This document shows positions 62,172 through 64,000 of a stretch of DNA of 64,000 bases, piece by piece. The DNA comes from Lysobacter antibioticus (GTDB lineage Bacteria; Pseudomonadota; Gammaproteobacteria; Xanthomonadales; Xanthomonadaceae). The stretch's first letter is position 1. Every line of letters starts with the position of its first letter. Under the pieces are notes generated by a model. It was not told the origin of the DNA. It saw only the letters and a program-made list of their open reading frames with translations, and did not search any database. Position numbers and translations under genes: made by a program. Location: assembly GCF_001442535.1 (NCBI RefSeq), contig NZ_CP013141.1:499160-563159 (forward strand). Direction: 5' to 3'.

Positions 62172-62288
62172 ATGAGCGCCTACGCCCTGCCGCCACCCGC
62201 CTGCCGTCCCGATCGCCCGCGCCGCTTCGATGCGGCGCGGCGGGATGCCACGCGGCGGCGCGCGGAGGCGATGCGCGAGATGCGGTGA
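62172..62288 (+). CDS. Possible 38-residue basic peptide
   Basis: An ATG just after the glnA tail copy opens 38 codons (MSAYALPPPACRPDRPRRFD, then a run of R, A, E and M). It ends before the hairpin at 62295. There is no ribosome binding site. The C-terminal composition (RRDATRRRAEAMREMR) looks helical and protein-like, but evidence is weak. Confidence 0.25.
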   Translation: MSAYALPPPACRPDRPRRFDAARRDATRRRAEAMREMR

Positions 62289-62294
62289 ACCAGC

Positions 62295-62326
62295 ACACGG
62301 CCCGGGGCTAACGCTCCGGGCCGTGT
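62295..62326 (+). terminator. Likely glnA-unit terminator
   Basis: An 11-bp perfect stem ACACGGCCCGG/CCGGGCCGTGT with a 10-base loop is followed by CGCTTTC. It separates glnA from the torF-glnK unit. Confidence 0.65.
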
Positions 62327-62737
62327 CGCTTTCAGGGAAGACGAACCCACCCGGGCGACGCCACTCGCCCGCCAACCGCCCGATATCGGCCTGAGGTCGA
62401 CGTCGCGGGAGCGGCTTGCCCGAACAAACCCAGGACACGCAACGCAAAGTCCCGGACCGAAAACCGAAGCAGAAACGCAAACCACGAAACCCAGAAACGA
62501 TCGAACGAAGCAACGCAGCCGACGCGACGAGTACGCAGCCCTCGAGCCGCGACCGATCGACCCGCGCGATGCCAGGACGACCGCACCGACAGGAGGACAG
62601 CCATTCGACGCAGGCGCGGACCGCAGAGTCCGCCCGCGCGTCCATCTCCGGCACGAGCACGACGAAGGCGTCGACGCGGCCGGAGCGCAACGAAGCAATG
62701 ACCGGGGAGGGGCCACCGCTTATGAGGAGCCTGCGTC
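62327..62737 (+). other. Long T-poor leader upstream of the TorF porin gene
   Basis: No credible gene is present. From about 62412 to 62530 the plus strand has only about four T residues and is rich in A and C (CAAACC, GCAACGC, GAAACCC patterns), which predicts a weakly folded RNA. The end (GAGGGGCC...ATGAGGAGCC) provides the ribosome binding site of the porin. A plus-strand frame at 62416-62751 simply reflects T scarcity. I could not fix a promoter here. Confidence 0.5.
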
Positions 62738-63926
<1,189 letters not shown>

Positions 63927-63946
63927 CCCTCCACGCGAGAAACGAA

Positions 63947-64000
63947 ATGAAAGACACGACGATCGATTCCCGCTCGCGCGAGCGGATCACCCGCACCCTG
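63947..64000 (+). CDS. Start of the next gene, probably ammonium transporter amtB (truncated by window)
   Basis: An ATG at 63947, behind GCGAGAAACGAA, opens 18 codons (MKDTTIDSRSRERITRTL) to the window edge. Too short to identify by itself; the position after glnK strongly suggests amtB. Confidence 0.6.
   Translation, partial: MKDTTIDSRSRERITRTL

Noticed and set aside
62180..62716. 178-codon minus-strand frame
   Set aside because: Arg/Ser/Cys-rich sequence without motifs, opposite a T-poor leader; the start lacks signals.

Overview
This is a high-GC chromosomal segment that I read as coming from a Lysobacter-like member of the Xanthomonadaceae. The evidence is the gene content: a NagP/NagB-II/NagQ type N-acetylglucosamine (GlcNAc) pathway, a zwf-pgl-edd-eda Entner-Doudoroff operon, a large TonB receptor, and a fused indolepyruvate:ferredoxin oxidoreductase. 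It also carries GTAG-headed REP palindromes and GGCAAC hexanucleotide arrays, both common in this family. The species is an inference. About 50 protein genes are supported, with no tRNA, rRNA or CRISPR array.

Layout. 1-1.5 kb: the end of an ECF sigma factor gene, its anti-sigma factor and a small protein. 1.5-9 kb: the indolepyruvate oxidoreductase, a zinc-ribbon protein, an acetyltransferase, a repeat island, a methyltransferase and an EamA exporter. 9-12 kb (minus strand): nagA, nagB-II and a GntR regulator. Divergent from these, 12-18 kb (plus strand): zwf, pgl, edd, a HAD phosphatase and eda. 18-20 kb: a second repeat island split by an IS30-family element. 20-28.4 kb: a LacI regulator, a thioesterase, a small orphan gene, a frameshifted membrane gene, a tightly overlapping sixA-yceI-phospholipase D operon, a ParA-like ATPase and an AEC transporter. 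28.7-37 kb: an AAA+ ATPase, a GGCT-like protein, an ATP-grasp protein, gamma-glutamyltransferase, and a class 3 lipase followed by an ankyrin-repeat lipoprotein. 37-42 kb: a hybrid histidine kinase with a response regulator-EAL phosphodiesterase, and a TPR protein. 42-51 kb: the second GlcNAc/chitin cluster (GH20 hexosaminidase, TonB receptor, glucokinase-like kinase, and divergent nagP). 51-60 kb: acyltransferase, hydrolase, TPR and PEBP proteins, RDD membrane protein, three consecutive META-type lipoproteins, a DUF2750-like protein and uppP. 60-64 kb: glnA with a sigma-54 promoter, then a TorF-type porin, glnK and the start of what is probably amtB.

The metabolic logic is coherent. GlcNAc oligomers would be cleaved by the GH20 enzyme, cross the outer membrane through the TonB receptor and the inner membrane through NagP, be phosphorylated by the ROK-independent kinase, and be converted by NagA and NagB-II to fructose-6-phosphate. 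The Entner-Doudoroff genes sit back to back with nagQ-nagB-nagA and share a control region with repeated ACTGGTAT motifs. A perfect palindrome typical of LacI-family operators lies between the kinase and nagP.

The most unusual signal is non-coding. A composite element of about 270-310 bp occurs four times with the same module order. Two of its hairpins keep their loop and flanks while their stems change in a compensatory way. One copy is interrupted by the IS30 element, and another copy serves as an empty-site reference for that insertion.
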